Below are positions 34,229 through 43,901 of a stretch of 43,901 nucleotides of DNA, one piece after another (position 1 is the stretch's first letter; every line of letters starts with the position of its first letter). A program made the position numbers and the translations under genes. Under the pieces are notes generated by a model. The model was not told the DNA's origin, made no database searches, and saw only the letters and a program-made list of their open reading frames with translations. The stretch is from Bacteroidota bacterium (GTDB lineage Bacteria; Bacteroidota; Rhodothermia; Balneolales; Balneolaceae). The DNA lies in the NCBI GenBank assembly GCA_009909035.1, contig JAAAOB010000168.1, forward strand, positions 1 to 43,901. The letters run 5' to 3'.

Positions 34229-37200
34229 TCAATTGGATGAAATGTTGATCCGCACATTGAACCGGATGTCGTGCGTTGTTCGTGAAAAGGTGCGGGTGGA
34301 CTTGGGATTGATGCTGGTATAGGTGTACTCAAAATTCGACTGAAATGTATTGGAAAATTGATACCCAATCCTCAGAGATCCGTTAAACCGGGATTGTCCG
34401 GAAATTCTTGGGTCGTTTATGGTAAATACTGTAGGATCCCGTACAATCTCATCACTGTCAGCCTGCAGTGCATTGGAAATGTCATTTTCCAGTAAAAAAC
34501 GCTCTTCCGTGTCATCAATAAAATTGCCGTTAATGCTGATATCCACATCGTTTGAAAGGCGTCGGAAGATTGGCAAGTCAAAATTCCTTATTGTATACGC
34601 GAATGAAAAATTGAGGCCTTTCGATGTACGCTCAGTCACCTGAACATTCGAAAGAGCAAGACTTGTAATCATACTGGTCTCATATCCAAGCTGGGTGCGA
34701 AGACCGTTCTCCCATGTAATATTCATCTGAACGAGGGGTGCAAAACGCCTCTCGATGTTCAATGAACTTGGCTCGAACTCTGCACGGGGACTGCTCACAC
34801 TAAATAGGCCAAGATTTCGCGTGATGACCGTTCCCGGATCATTATTCAGCGACCATCCCATCCGGTATCGCCCGGTGTAGGCGTGACTGATGGTGGCGCG
34901 CTGCATAAAATCACCGATGAACGGCAGAAAACCCTCAATGCCCGTCCAGTTCAATCGCCAGTTGGGCAACGGGAATGGAGTAAAGTTTTTATCTCCCACG
35001 GATGAGCTTCGCCCAAGATATGCATCCCTGAAATCCTCCTGGAGTGTTACCCGGTTCAGCACCGTCCGGCCATCACCATTTCCCAGCTGGTCCGATATGA
35101 CATTTTGATCTTGCGGCATATCCTCAAAAGCCGTCTGAAGTTGATTTTCGAATAACTTTTTGTAGCCATTGCCAAACGCCCATACAGACGATGAGATCGT
35201 TCCGGAGGCGGTCTCAACAGATGAAATATCACTTTCCGGGTTCAGTGCGATGGATTCTCTGTTATCTTCATCCCACTGCGAAAGCCAGGTCAGATCCACG
35301 GTAATGTTGTTGAATGGATTAAACCTTGTACTCAGGTTCACATTATTGGTAAAAGAATTTCGTGCCGGAAGCTGAATAATCGATTGTCCATCGATATTGT
35401 CAATGAGTTGGTCTCTTCCAATGCGCTCCTCAATTCCGAGGCGGTAGAGCAGGCCCGGAGCTATTTTGTCGTCATCAAACAGGTCATAAAGCTGAGATCC
35501 GCCTGAATACCCGGCCTGAGAAGCGGACTTCCCGTTGCCGTAGTTTACATCAATCGTCTGTAAGCTGAAGAGTGCCAGCAGAAGCTTTCGGCCGTAGAAA
35601 CGCGCATGTTCACCCACGCCCAATGGTTCCGCCTCATCTCGATTACTGCGGGCTTGCCGCTCCCGGGCCTCTCGCCGGTTCGCATCCACCGCATCGTTGT
35701 ATGTTGATGAACGGCGGAGCAGGTTATTGATATCAAATCTGAGGGTGTGGTCAAGATTAAAGTTGTTGGAAACTGTTGAGCCAAGGTTTGATCCGAATGG
35801 TGAATTCTGCCACCGGAAACCGCCCGAATATCGTGCATTGTAAGAGATCCACTGCAGACCGTTGATCTGGTTAAACCGTGGCTGCCACCGCGCCGTGTAG
35901 CTCTCATTATAGTCGTTTCGCCTTGGACTCAACGTATCCGATACAAGATTTTGAAGGACCTCAAGCGTGGGAATGGGTTCGATGGCATCCTCATCCACCC
36001 CACCCAGTCCGGCATTACGAACGGTGAGCCGGCTCAAGTCGAATGTATTCCTGGCCTGGAACGTGGTGTTTACAGAACGTATGGGATTGAATCCAAACCC
36101 AACCGTGGTGTTGTAGGTAAAGTTATGATTTTGCTGCAGAGGCTGCTCATTCTCGCTTTGAAGCTGCCGGCGCTTTCGTTCATCGAAGGATCGATTTCCA
36201 CTGACGGATGTCGATATGTTGTTGGGCTTGTACCCAAGGCCAAAGTTTGAAAACGTTCCAAGCAGCGGCACTCCGTCCAGGAAGGTCAGCGGTCGCCAAA
36301 ACCGAACGTCTCTAAAGGTGTGCGAATAACGCACCGAGGTGTTGAAACTCCAGTCTTCCTGAAAGAGCTGACGCGGATTCCGGCCCGATCTGGTGTTATA
36401 ATTGTAGCTGATGGTGGTGTTATCGATGGTATACCGGACAAGTGGATTTCGCGAATTTTGTTTCGAAAAGTTCGAAAGATTTATGCTGTAGCTCTCGGAA
36501 TAGGTTTCAGCCTCTCGCCGCTGCTCGCTGATACGTTCATCTTGTTGCTCTTCGGTTAGATTATCATTTGCCCGCACAGCACTTTCAAAATCAGAGAGGC
36601 GAATATCTCCCTGGTTTGGCAGAAATTTTGGTATAGAAGAGGATTGACGGGTCGACAAGCTTAAGGGAATATTCCACCCGTAACGCTCAGGGATAAACCG
36701 GTGAAGATTCACGGTCGTGCTGACTTCATACGCGGTTTGATTGTCGGTTCGGCGCTGCCCCAGCCGGGAATTTAGTGAACCAAACCCCTGTGTCTGCCGC
36801 GACAGGTTTCCATTTACGGTGGCAAAATCCGCCAGCTGAAACCGTGCACTTGCATTTGCGGCCCAGCCTTTCTCATTATCGTAACCGGAAACCCTCAGCT
36901 CGTTCAGCCATAGCTCGGCATCAATCACCGGAGATCCGCTGTTATTTGGCGCTTCCGGGTCGTACGGATTTCGGACCCCCATCCCAATTTCAGAAATTCT
37001 GCCAAGGGAGGGATTTCCGCGTATGGCAATGACCGCTCCGGGTACGGCATCGGTCAGCAGATCACCGCGTTCATAAATGTCATCAAGACTCACTCCCGTC
37101 TCCTGGTCGCGCAGCTGCTTAAGCTGGTTAAATGCCGACAGCACAATATTCATGCTGTTCTCATCATTTAGCCAAATTTGCTCCGCCTCTTCCTCAAGCT

Positions 37201-40200
37201 GAGCCGTGTTACCCGGTTCAAAATCCATAAACGGGAAATTTTCATCCGAAGGGGTTACCGGTTGTCGGTACTCATAGTAGTTATTCTCAAGGTCGTTACC
37301 GAACCTCATAACCAGCTCTACGTCTTCACGATTTTCATACCCCTCGCCGTGCACAAACATTCGCAAGTTGGAGTATTCCAGCAAATTTAGCCCCCCGGTA
37401 TAGACGCGCCGGATCAACTGAACCGACTGAGCCCCCAGGTTCTCTGCCTGAAGCACAATTGATTGTTCATTCTGCAGGCTTTGAAGCTGGCTGCCGCGAT
37501 TTTGAGCCCTGATCGCTCCTTCGGGCTGACGATAAGGGAACGGCCGTCTGTTGGAGTTTTCCTCAATATTAATCGAGCTGATACGGAGGCTCGCATTCGG
37601 ATCACTCTGGTTATTGATATTTTCATCCTGCCTCCACTGGCTGCCAACAAAATCAATACTTGCAAACCGCAACGTAAAAGGCTCCGAGTAGCCTGACATC
37701 CACATCCTCATGTAGGTAATATTCTGAAAATCGTTGATATTGCCGAAACGCCGTTTAAACTCCTCAACCGGTATCCGTACCTGGAACCAGCGCTCCTGGG
37801 GGGGATCTCCGGGATTTCCCACCTCATCAACGATAAATGTACCAGGTTCGCCTATTCCAAGTCGCGATTCGTCCGCAGGATTTAAGTCCACTTCATACTG
37901 AAAGTAGGCGTTGGTTAGGTTAACTGTTGACGGATTGACCAGCCCCTCGGAGTCCGGACGATTTGTTATCGCACGGTTGTCGCTCTGATCGATGGGTGTA
38001 TTGCCGTCAGTATAGCCCAGCAATCGATGAAATCTTTCATGCAGAGGCAGACCTTCAACAGCCGATGAGCCATAAAACTGGTAATCGTCGTTGGACGGAT
38101 CGCTGAGAATTTGCTGGAATTCCGGACTTCCCTCGCCGTATTGCAGCCTCATTTCTTCCACAAACTCAACAAAAAGGGTGGACTCATCCAGATTGTTTAC
38201 ACCGCTTGAATTGGGCAGACCATCCAGGCCCACATCCTCAAGATCCCGGTTTTCGTTTGAAAATTGTCCCTCGGGCGGTGGTGGATTTGACGGTACTGCA
38301 GATCGTGGATTTTCGAGATCATCCAGGATTAAATTATCCGGATTCAGCGCCAGGCCATCTTCGGTGTTGTTTTTGGAGTTTGGCACCACATCTTCCGAAA
38401 TCAGGCCAATGTCGATGAATAAGGTTCCATCATAATCATCTATGCTGGCCCCCGAAGGCAGCTCACCGCCTGGAAGCAGAGGCTGAACCCAGAATTCAAG
38501 AAACTCAATATTATTTTGGGTAAAGTCTTCCTGGCCCGATGGAAGTGTTGTTGTCATACCGCCCCAGGTTCGTTCGGGAGTCTGTTCAAGGAGCTCCTTC
38601 AGCTCCATGTTGTAGTTGTATTGGCCACGCTGCGTTGGATCATAATAAACATCCAGCGTGTTGATGATTTCATCCTGCGGGTTTTGTGTCTCTCTGCCCG
38701 GAAATACATCTCTTACATTAATCGCCTGTGATTCAATCGTGCGATCCACTCCCCCCAGAATGGAGGAAATATTCCGCGGAATGGTGTAAAAACTTAGTTT
38801 TGATCGCAGATCCGCCCGGTCTCGCCTCGCCTGGGCTGATGCGTCGGGGGGCGTTACAACATTCTCCTCTTCAAAAATTTGGGTATCGAACGGCAGGCCG
38901 GGAACGGCTGCCGGTGCAGCAGCCATACTCCACCGGTTTACATTCAGAAGATTCAGTTTAATGGTGGACCCCTCAAAATCATCGATAAAGGATAACCCAT
39001 CCTCTTCATCCGAAAAAAGCTCATTGTCATCTATTGCACTTTTTACAGCCCTTGTTTCTGCTACACCCGGTCGCAGCTGTGCAAATTCACCGCTGAATGA
39101 AAACTCCGACTCCGCCCGGGTTTGCAGCAGTGGAAACGCATCAAGAGCACGGGTAACAAACGGCGTATCGAAGCGGGCATTAGCGTCTAAACCGATCACT
39201 GAATTGCTTATCGGCTCATCTCCTATTCGGATTTTATCGTCCAGTGGACGCTCACTAAAACTAAAATATGTACCACCTAACTGAATATCGTTATTTACTT
39301 CATATTCTGCCCTGATACCGGTAAAGGTTTTTTGTTCTATCGAGGTTAACGCCTGGTTTTCGTACTCAATGGTGATGTCTTGGCCCGGTGCGGTGTACCG
39401 TTCATTCAGAATAGTTATGCTTCCAAAAGAGTAGTCTACCTGGTAGTCCACATCTTCCTGGAGCTCCACGCCGTTTGCCCGTACGGTGACCGACCCTTGA
39501 ACGAGGGCCAGCCCGAGATTATAATTTTCCTGTACGCCTCCTCTTGAAACTCCCTCGAACCTGTAAAATCCATTTTTCGAACTTTCAGCCGCATTGCGTT
39601 GTCGCTGTTCGTATAGTTCGTCATACACCAGCCGCTCAATGTCTTCCTCTGATGCGGGAGAGTCTTCCAGTAACGTTTCAAGACGATTTCCAAACGGTTC
39701 CACAAAAGGAAAAATAATGCGACCGCTCTGGGCGTTCAGTGTGCCTGTTCCGAAATCAATCTCGTTGTCAGGATTTAAAGCTCCCTGCGAGTCGACCCTG
39801 TCAAGTCCCAGATCCTGAAGCAGCGTGGTGTTCCGGCCCGGCAGGCGATTTTGTGAAACATTACGTTCAGTGAATAACAGATCGATTTCCAGGTTATCGC
39901 GCGTAATGTTACTGACCCCGAGAGAGTAGACATTTCTCATGGTGAGAGGGAACAGGTCATTGTCTGTGGCAACGTTCCGGGGGCGCAACATTTTTAGATA
40001 GATTCGGTCACCTCCCCCCTGGTTGATCTCCCCTACGTTAACAATGTTGCCGGAAAAATCCCTGTAATTGAACGCAACGGCAAGGACCTCCCGCGAGCCC
40101 AGAGAACTTCGCAATGAAATATATCCCGATACTTTATCCACCGTATAGTCTTCGCCCTCCTGCAGAAGCGTAAAAAATCCCTCCTCGAAATTTCGGGAAT

Positions 40201-41482
40201 CTTCAATGCCAAGATTTTCAGCCGACACACCATCCTGTGGATCCCGGAACTGGTCCAGGAGCTCATCCGGAAACCTGTCGTTTTCGTTATCCGGCGGAAG
40301 AAATTCCCCCTCTGAAGTCTCTCTGACTCCAATATCCGCAAGTGCAACTGCCCGGCGTGCCCCCTCATCGGCCTGAACAGTTTCGCGTAGTTTCCAGACC
40401 TCTACATCGGCAATCTGGAGCGTTTGACTTAATTGCTGAGGATTGGAGAGGCTGTTTTCGAACTCCTGGCGGGTATAAAAGTCCAGGAAGAAGTGTCGAT
40501 CATCCTCATAGCCTGCAGGCCTGATCCGGATCTGCTGCTCCTGTGAGCCGCCACTGATGGTTTCAACATTACTTTCACCATCCTGTTGAGAAATCACCGA
40601 CGATATTCGAAGCGGGCCAAATTCTGCTACCGATTTTATCCCGAACAGTGCGCCGCTACCCCGTATCAGGGAATTCCCGGTATTCATCGACACATTCCCC
40701 ATTTCGATCCGTTTTAGCACCTCATCTTCATAGCCTTCATAGACAATGCTCAGCCGGTTTTGATATTCGAAATTTCGTTCGGTATCCCAATCTGTCTGGA
40801 TCGTCAGTTTATCCCCGATGGTTCCCTGTATATTCAGCTGCAGGCTTTGATCAAATGTGGGATCAACGCGTGTACGCTGATCTTCCGGCAGATTAATATC
40901 ATCCGGTGAACTCTGAATTGAGGCTCCCACATTCATTGACGCCACACCGTTTACCCTGAGATTCACCTCGGGTCGCCCGAAAATGGTTGTAAAGGCAGAC
41001 TCTTCACCGCCCGGTATTTCCATACTAAAATCAAGAAGCCCCCGGCCCCGCTGGCGCCGCTGTCTCGATTCAAGCACAAGGTTACGCCAATTTTGACGTA
41101 TGGATCGATCTTGGTAGGCTTGACGATACTGGCTGAATGTATAAAAGCTGGGCGCACCACTTGGATACCCTTTGATGGTCTTCCGGACAAAGAAATGGTC
41201 CTCTTTGGTTCGTTCAATAACAACCTCTTCGGCCGGAAGAGTAATGAAGTAGAGCTTGGGGAGCGGTTTTAAGAAAGGCCGGCTAACTGGGGTTCCAAGA
41301 ACAGGTTTGGCACCGATGAGCCCCTCCTGGCTCAGCGTATCCGCAGAGGAACGGAGTGTATCACCATCAGAGAAATTCTGAGCGCTCCCGTCAGGTATCA
41401 ATACTGACGAGAAGATGCCAAAACAGAGGATAACCGATAAAAGTCGACGTACGTTCTTCACGATCGTTTGAATACTGACCAT
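34229..41482 (-). CDS. sprA: SprA, type IX secretion outer-membrane channel
   Basis: SprA is the giant 36-strand barrel that forms the translocon of the type IX secretion system and is needed for gliding in some species. The 2417-aa product is of the usual length (about 2400). It has a signal peptide ending near GSAQ (residue 35) and the family segments FGRPEVNLRVNGVASMNV, LTIQTDWDTERNFEYQNR and IEMGNVSMNTGNSLIRGSG near the N-terminus. Many alternating beta strands fill the rest, ending in IRFNVRINISSN, a barrel-type final strand. The whole reading frame is intact over 7.25 kb. TATAAT lies shortly before the start codon on the minus strand, so the leader may be very short. No other secretion-system gene is present in the window. 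Confidence 0.95.
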   Translation of the reverse strand: MVSIQTIVKNVRRLLSVILCFGIFSSVLIPDGSAQNFSDGDTLRSSADTLSQEGLIGAKPVLGTPVSRPFLKPLPKLYFITLPAEEVVIERTKEDHFFVRKTIKGYPSGAPSFYTFSQYRQAYQDRSIRQNWRNLVLESRQRRQRGRGLLDFSMEIPGGEESAFTTIFGRPEVNLRVNGVASMNVGASIQSSPDDINLPEDQRTRVDPTFDQSLQLNIQGTIGDKLTIQTDWDTERNFEYQNRLSIVYEGYEDEVLKRIEMGNVSMNTGNSLIRGSGALFGIKSVAEFGPLRISSVISQQDGESNVETISGGSQEQQIRIRPAGYEDDRHFFLDFYTRQEFENSLSNPQQLSQTLQIADVEVWKLRETVQADEGARRAVALADIGVRETSEGEFLPPDNENDRFPDELLDQFRDPQDGVSAENLGIEDSRNFEEGFFTLLQEGEDYTVDKVSGYISLRSSLGSREVLAVAFNYRDFSGNIVNVGEINQGGGDRIYLKMLRPRNVATDNDLFPLTMRNVYSLGVSNITRDNLEIDLLFTERNVSQNRLPGRNTTLLQDLGLDRVDSQGALNPDNEIDFGTGTLNAQSGRIIFPFVEPFGNRLETLLEDSPASEEDIERLVYDELYEQRQRNAAESSKNGFYRFEGVSRGGVQENYNLGLALVQGSVTVRANGVELQEDVDYQVDYSFGSITILNERYTAPGQDITIEYENQALTSIEQKTFTGIRAEYEVNNDIQLGGTYFSFSERPLDDKIRIGDEPISNSVIGLDANARFDTPFVTRALDAFPLLQTRAESEFSFSGEFAQLRPGVAETRAVKSAIDDNELFSDEEDGLSFIDDFEGSTIKLNLLNVNRWSMAAAPAAVPGLPFDTQIFEEENVVTPPDASAQARRDRADLRSKLSFYTIPRNISSILGGVDRTIESQAINVRDVFPGRETQNPQDEIINTLDVYYDPTQRGQYNYNMELKELLEQTPERTWGGMTTTLPSGQEDFTQNNIEFLEFWVQPLLPGGELPSGASIDDYDGTLFIDIGLISEDVVPNSKNNTEDGLALNPDNLILDDLENPRSAVPSNPPPPEGQFSNENRDLEDVGLDGLPNSSGVNNLDESTLFVEFVEEMRLQYGEGSPEFQQILSDPSNDDYQFYGSSAVEGLPLHERFHRLLGYTDGNTPIDQSDNRAITNRPDSEGLVNPSTVNLTNAYFQYEVDLNPADESRLGIGEPGTFIVDEVGNPGDPPQERWFQVRIPVEEFKRRFGNINDFQNITYMRMWMSGYSEPFTLRFASIDFVGSQWRQDENINNQSDPNASLRISSINIEENSNRRPFPYRQPEGAIRAQNRGSQLQSLQNEQSIVLQAENLGAQSVQLIRRVYTGGLNLLEYSNLRMFVHGEGYENREDVELVMRFGNDLENNYYEYRQPVTPSDENFPFMDFEPGNTAQLEEEAEQIWLNDENSMNIVLSAFNQLKQLRDQETGVSLDDIYERGDLLTDAVPGAVIAIRGNPSLGRISEIGMGVRNPYDPEAPNNSGSPVIDAELWLNELRVSGYDNEKGWAANASARFQLADFATVNGNLSRQTQGFGSLNSRLGQRRTDNQTAYEVSTTVNLHRFIPERYGWNIPLSLSTRQSSSIPKFLPNQGDIRLSDFESAVRANDNLTEEQQDERISEQRREAETYSESYSINLSNFSKQNSRNPLVRYTIDNTTISYNYNTRSGRNPRQLFQEDWSFNTSVRYSHTFRDVRFWRPLTFLDGVPLLGTFSNFGLGYKPNNISTSVSGNRSFDERKRRQLQSENEQPLQQNHNFTYNTTVGFGFNPIRSVNTTFQARNTFDLSRLTVRNAGLGGVDEDAIEPIPTLEVLQNLVSDTLSPRRNDYNESYTARWQPRFNQINGLQWISYNARYSGGFRWQNSPFGSNLGSTVSNNFNLDHTLRFDINNLLRRSSTYNDAVDANRREARERQARSNRDEAEPLGVGEHARFYGRKLLLALFSLQTIDVNYGNGKSASQAGYSGGSQLYDLFDDDKIAPGLLYRLGIEERIGRDQLIDNIDGQSIIQLPARNSFTNNVNLSTRFNPFNNITVDLTWLSQWDEDNRESIALNPESDISSVETASGTISSSVWAFGNGYKKLFENQLQTAFEDMPQDQNVISDQLGNGDGRTVLNRVTLQEDFRDAYLGRSSSVGDKNFTPFPLPNWRLNWTGIEGFLPFIGDFMQRATISHAYTGRYRMGWSLNNDPGTVITRNLGLFSVSSPRAEFEPSSLNIERRFAPLVQMNITWENGLRTQLGYETSMITSLALSNVQVTERTSKGLNFSFAYTIRNFDLPIFRRLSNDVDISINGNFIDDTEERFLLENDISNALQADSDEIVRDPTVFTINDPRISGQSRFNGSLRIGYQFSNTFQSNFEYTYTSINPKSTRTFSRTTHDIRFNVRINISSN

Positions 41483-41710
41483 CTGTGCATTATACCAATC
41501 AACCGGGGCACACCTGACAGATAAGCCATACTACTTAATATTGCGTTTTATTCCGTCGTATCGTTTCGTCTCAATAGGCTATCTAAAATTGTGGGTATAA
41601 CACATTATCGGTGGCCTGATAATAATGCTTTAACAAACATGTTGAAAGTACGAATCAATAAAACATCGGCTATTACACTAAATATCTTTCTTCCCGTCTT
41701 TTACAGTTTG

Positions 41711-41718
41711 TATATTTA
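41711..41718 (+). promoter_or_regulatory. TATATTTA promoter candidate for lptF
   Basis: TTACAGTTTG is followed by TATATTTA, matching the -7 pattern TAnnTTTG except for the last base. It ends only 4 bases before the ATG at 41723. If it is the promoter core, the transcript would begin at or close to the start codon, so the message would be nearly leaderless. Confidence 0.4.
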
Positions 41719-41722
41719 AGTT

Positions 41723-43138
41723 ATGATAAACAAAGTACAACTTGATCTTCTAAAAAAGCATATTGGACCGTTTTTTTTCTGCTTTTTTGTATTGATGTTC
41801 CTTTTACTGATGCAGTTTTTGATGCTGCACGTTGACAAGCTTGTGGGAAAAGGACTACCTATTTTGGTTGTTATTGAACTTATCTTAAGCAACCTGGCCT
41901 ATATGGTTGTGCTTGCCGTGCCGATGGCGATCCTTGTGGCGAATCTTGTGGCGTTCGGTAAGTTTTCCGAATGGAACGAGCTGACAGCCGTTCGTGCGGC
42001 CGGCGTTAACCCAATCAAGCTGGTTTTGCCGGTACTTGGAGCATCTGTACTTCTTTTCATTTCTACATCCTATTTTTCGAACTACATCCTGCCGGAAGCC
42101 AACCATAAAGCCCGTTCCCTTTTTATCGATATTCGAATGGCAAAACCCGGTTTCGACCTGGAGGAAAATTCATTTTACGAGGGGATTGAAGGATATACGT
42201 TCCTCGTACGGCAGATCGACAGTGAGTCAGACACACTCCGGAACCTGACGATTTTCCAGGAACCGGTAGAGGACCGATATCGCGCCTTTATTCGGGCAGA
42301 TTCCGGAATTCTTGAGAGTGAAGACGATCAAACACTATCCCTTTTCCTTCATGACGGATCGATACTGAGATACATTCCGGGCCAAAATCGCGGTACGGAA
42401 AAAATGGAAAGAACCGATTTTTCGCGGTACCGGTTGAGTTTTGATCTTTCGGAACTCTCATTTTCCCGGACCAATCCCGAAAGCCGTTCCCGAACGGGAC
42501 GTACCATGAGCGGTGAAGCGATGCTGGCGGTTGTAGATACGCTGAAGGATGAAGTACAGAAAGAGTTCCTTAATTTTACCAAGAGAACCATGCAGGAGGA
42601 GCAAGTACCCTTCAAACTGGATGCCTCTACCGATATGTACCACATCTCGGCCAGTGAAAATGACACGCTGCCCCCGTTTGATACTGACCTTCCTGCACTG
42701 CAAATACTTGAGGGTCCGGAATCTCAAATTTCTGCCCTGAATTCCGCGATTAATTCACTGAACCGCCATAAAGCGGATGTGGAAAGTTTTAAATCAAACA
42801 TCGACTGGCGTTTTCTCAGAATTGCTGAATTTTGGGTAGAAATCCATAAAAAACTATCCATTCCATTTGCCTGTATTCTGTTTGTCATGATCGGAGCACC
42901 CATCGGCATGCTGACACGCAATGGCAACTTAGGTGTTGCCGCTCTGATAAGTGCCGTCATTCTTACCATCTATTTTATAGCCATTATTCAAGGTGAAAAG
43001 TTTGCCGACCGCGGAATCATATCTCCCTTCATGGGGATGTGGGGAATCAACATGATCTATTTTATTATCGGGCTGCTCTTAATGCTTCACGTTTGCACAC
43101 CGCTGAAAATCACCAATCTACTCCAGTCGAATGAATAG
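41723..43138 (+). CDS. LptF/LptG-type lipopolysaccharide export permease
   Basis: This 471-aa protein belongs to the YjgP/YjgQ family (LptF/LptG), whose pair forms the membrane part of the Lpt transporter that lifts lipopolysaccharide from the inner membrane. It has three helices at the N-terminus, a large periplasmic beta domain in the middle (about 115-370), and three helices at the C-terminus. The segment FSEWNELTAVRAAGVNPIKL (about 75-94), including the A-x-R-A-A-G-V motif, is typical. An extra acidic and helical stretch within the middle domain (about 270-345) makes it longer than the E. coli proteins. The ATG of the second permease lies within its last codons. Which of the two is LptF or LptG is not decided by the sequence. 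Confidence 0.9.
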   Translation: MINKVQLDLLKKHIGPFFFCFFVLMFLLLMQFLMLHVDKLVGKGLPILVVIELILSNLAYMVVLAVPMAILVANLVAFGKFSEWNELTAVRAAGVNPIKLVLPVLGASVLLFISTSYFSNYILPEANHKARSLFIDIRMAKPGFDLEENSFYEGIEGYTFLVRQIDSESDTLRNLTIFQEPVEDRYRAFIRADSGILESEDDQTLSLFLHDGSILRYIPGQNRGTEKMERTDFSRYRLSFDLSELSFSRTNPESRSRTGRTMSGEAMLAVVDTLKDEVQKEFLNFTKRTMQEEQVPFKLDASTDMYHISASENDTLPPFDTDLPALQILEGPESQISALNSAINSLNRHKADVESFKSNIDWRFLRIAEFWVEIHKKLSIPFACILFVMIGAPIGMLTRNGNLGVAALISAVILTIYFIAIIQGEKFADRGIISPFMGMWGINMIYFIIGLLLMLHVCTPLKITNLLQSNE

Positions 43139-43901
43139 ATTTGACAGGCATATATTTTTAAGACTGCTCACTATCACACTATTCGTGCTGATTGTGCTAA
43201 TCTTTATTTTTATTCTGATCGATTTCTCCGAAAATAGCGATGACTTTACAGACAAAGGGGCGGAACTGTCCGAGATCTGGAACCTGTACTATTTGAACTA
43301 TATTCCCGAGATGATTCGCCTGATGTCGCCGCTTGCGGTTTTTGTTGCCTGCCTGTTGCTGACCGGTCAAATGACGGAACGCCTTGAAATAATTGCTCTT
43401 AAAGCATCCGGTGTCAGTCTTTACAGGCTGGTCGTTCCATATCTGATTTTCGGATTTCTGGTGGGTGTATCCATCAGCTATCTCGACGCCTACATAATCC
43501 CGGACTCAAACGCTGAACGCTTTGAATTTGAAAACAAATATATGGGCGGCCAGTCCGACCGCATTGACAGGGGGAAAATCTTCAGGCAAGAGTCAGACAG
43601 CACCATCGTAAGCTTTAATTTTTTCGAAGCCAGTAGTAATACCGGCTACCAGGCATCTGCCGTAACATTCGATGATGAAACTGTGAAACGAATTTCAAAT
43701 GCCAATCGAATTCAATGGGTTGATTCACTGTCTCAATGGAACGCAGACCGGTTGCGCGTGCGGACGTTTGTGGACGGAGGGTATGTAGAAACCGACACGG
43801 TGGATGTGGTGATGGATCTGAATTTGTATCCGCGTGATTTGGCCCGCAGGAGTTCTGATATCTACCAGCTAACCTACCCGGAGGCGTTTCAGTATATCGA
43901 A
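43131..43901 (+). CDS. second LptF/LptG-type permease, 5' part only
   Basis: The gene runs off the end of the window after 257 codons. It starts MNRFDRHIFLRLLTITLFVL at 43131, overlapping the last 8 bases of the preceding permease gene. Three hydrophobic helices (about 13-33, 57-77, 98-120) are followed by the start of the periplasmic domain. The segment MTERLEIIALKASGVSLYRL (about 81-100) matches the family motif E-x-x-A-L-K-A-S-G. Together with the preceding gene it would form the LptF-LptG pair. The adjacent coupling fits that view. Confidence 0.88.
   Translation, partial: MNRFDRHIFLRLLTITLFVLIVLIFIFILIDFSENSDDFTDKGAELSEIWNLYYLNYIPEMIRLMSPLAVFVACLLLTGQMTERLEIIALKASGVSLYRLVVPYLIFGFLVGVSISYLDAYIIPDSNAERFEFENKYMGGQSDRIDRGKIFRQESDSTIVSFNFFEASSNTGYQASAVTFDDETVKRISNANRIQWVDSLSQWNADRLRVRTFVDGGYVETDTVDVVMDLNLYPRDLARRSSDIYQLTYPEAFQYIE

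Noticed and set aside
1..43901. tRNA, rRNA or CRISPR loci
   Set aside because: No cloverleaf-like sequence with CCA-type end, no conserved rRNA stretch and no regularly spaced direct repeats with unique spacers were found by reading; a covariance-model search would settle small RNAs.

Overview
The window looks like a chromosomal segment of a marine or halophilic member of the Balneolota/Bacteroidota group (Balneolaceae-like). This rests on a full-length SprA gene (type IX secretion channel), few clear Shine-Dalgarno sites, several TAnnTTTG-like promoter candidates, several TTG starts, and secreted or lipoprotein genes of Bacteroidota type. The taxonomic placement is inference. No rRNA, tRNA or CRISPR array was seen. 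Almost all of the sequence is explained by protein genes with moderate GC, except for one clearly AT-rich island and several repeat-filled spacers.

Layout. 1-5842 (+): the end of a tightly overlapping Mrp-type cation/proton antiporter operon: tail of an MrpA C-terminal-like subunit, MrpB, MrpC, three successive antiporter-like subunits and a 70-aa membrane protein. 5843-6581: a spacer with a terminator-like hairpin, a small inverted-repeat element and two tandem palindromes. 6582-8260: a secreted DUF4412-like protein and a DUF6940-like protein. 8416-10129 (-): uppP followed by an isolated nuoJ-nuoK pair with a clear terminator. 10314-15256: a MoxR ATPase, a tRNA-queuosine mannosyltransferase-like enzyme, a repeat-rich spacer, mutL and a small basic membrane protein. 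15435-17811: NADP isocitrate dehydrogenase with terminator, then an anti-sigma-like membrane protein. 18204-21266 (-): an inositol-monophosphatase-family phosphatase coupled to an M1-aminopeptidase-like protein that has lost its zinc ligands. 21343-25070: Tex and an ArgD-like aminotransferase. 25437-26366 (-): an SMP-30-like lipoprotein. 26491-27176: a non-autonomous ISL3-like element. 27464-29521: an AT-rich island. 29579-31353 (-): grpE-dnaJ. 31473-34189: a VOC protein, rsmI and lnt. 34229-41482 (-): sprA. 41723-43901: two LptF/LptG-type permeases, the second cut by the window end.

How the genes relate. The Mrp operon and the NuoJ/NuoK pair belong to the ion-coupled energy machinery of the inner membrane. 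UppP, Lnt, LptF/LptG and SprA all serve the cell envelope (lipid carrier recycling, lipoprotein acylation, LPS export, type IX secretion). GrpE-DnaJ is the DnaK co-chaperone pair. MutL, RsmI, Tex and the queuosine-modifying enzyme are information-processing housekeeping genes.

The best candidate for something undescribed is the island at 27464-29521. It encodes a small secreted six-cysteine peptide resembling the NVEALA type, a 6-bladed beta-propeller lipoprotein with the GRGPGEL motif, and a membrane-anchored thioredoxin-like protein. It sits beside the ISL3-like element and differs in base composition from everything around it. Other points worth a look are the M1 pseudo-peptidase, the altered endonuclease motif of MutL, two dispersed palindrome families, and the third Mrp antiporter subunit in which the usual helix-7 lysine is asparagine.
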